The notes beneath the pieces were generated by a model, which saw nothing but the letters and a program-made list of their open reading frames with translations, was not told where the DNA came from and did no database searches. Made by a program: the position numbers and the translations under genes. This document shows positions 4,883-5,021 of a stretch of DNA of 5,021 nt, piece by piece; position 1 is the stretch's first letter; every line of letters starts with the position of its first letter. This stretch comes from Nocardioidaceae bacterium UBA4001 (GTDB taxonomy: Bacteria; Actinomycetota; Actinomycetes; Propionibacteriales; Nocardioidaceae): contig DGBP01000028.1 of NCBI GenBank assembly GCA_002384855.1, forward strand, positions 1 to 5,021. The letters are read 5' to 3'.

Positions 4883-5021
4883 CGCTCCCAGAGCGGTCCC
4901 GACTGCCTCGACTGCAATCCGCACCGTTGCGTCGTAGGTGGGAAGGTCCTGGGCGAAGTATCTCGCCGCCGGCACGGCGATGGAAACGGCGGCGACCGGC
5001 TCTCCGTCGAGCATCACGGCC
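4877..5021 (-). CDS. IclR-family transcriptional regulator, C-terminal part (cut by window edge)
   Basis: A frame entering from the right edge ends at TGA 4879-4877 and shows 47 codons: VMLDGEPVAAVSIAVPAARY, then a helical tail VRIAVEAVGTALGAA. 'V.D..G.PVAA(V/L)S(I/V)A.PAAR' followed by a C-terminal amphipathic helix is the standard end of the IclR effector-binding domain. The DNA-binding domain and start lie outside the window. It is convergent with the Lrp-type regulator, with a 78-bp gap. It is a different gene from the IclR regulator at the left edge, since both are on the minus strand and show opposite ends. Function beyond ligand-responsive regulation cannot be said. Confidence 0.75.
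   Translation of the reverse strand, partial: AVMLDGEPVAAVSIAVPAARYFAQDLPTYDATVRIAVEAVGTALGAA

Noticed and set aside
4798..5021. ATG overlapping the Lrp stop (TGATG) with an open frame to the right edge
   Set aside because: The frame has no ribosome binding site of note, gives Arg/Pro/Ser-rich sequence and is antisense to the IclR C-terminus.

Overview
This is a high-GC window with strong G/C bias at third codon positions. GGAGG-type ribosome binding sites, IclR and Lrp/AsnC regulators and hotdog thioesterase and gentisate dioxygenase sequences together suggest an actinomycete-type chromosome. The genus cannot be fixed from the sequence. No RNA gene, insertion sequence, CRISPR array or replication origin is visible.

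Left part (1-1116) is a decayed catabolic locus. It begins with the N-terminus of an IclR-family regulator (minus strand, running off the left edge), whose start codon lies inside a perfect 17-bp palindrome. Divergent from it is an internal fragment of gentisate 1,2-dioxygenase (about 71 codons, lacking its start, most of its cupin core and its C-terminus). A short structured stretch follows, then a minus-strand FlK-like hotdog thioesterase that keeps a good ribosome binding site but carries a one-base frameshift. Gentisate dioxygenase, a CoA thioesterase and an IclR regulator would fit the remains of an aromatic-acid route through gentisate; this is inference.

Centre and right (1117-4798) is an intact module. 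A minus-strand pair encodes an M20D amidohydrolase and, 25 bp downstream, an MHS-type major facilitator transporter, followed by a strong GC hairpin. Divergent from it across a 102-bp intergenic region is a double-domain Lrp/AsnC regulator (two helix-turn-helix and two ligand-binding halves). The simplest reading is uptake of an amino-acid conjugate or related organic acid, cytoplasmic hydrolysis of its amide bond, and control by the divergent regulator, with a GCAACGTTGC palindrome as candidate operator. The substrate cannot be read from the sequence.

Right edge (4877-5021) is the C-terminus of a second IclR-family regulator, minus strand, convergent with the Lrp gene. Nothing here is clearly a new system; the most notable items are the gene relics, the palindrome over the IclR start, the cluster of competing hairpins at 510-556, and the duplicated Lrp architecture.
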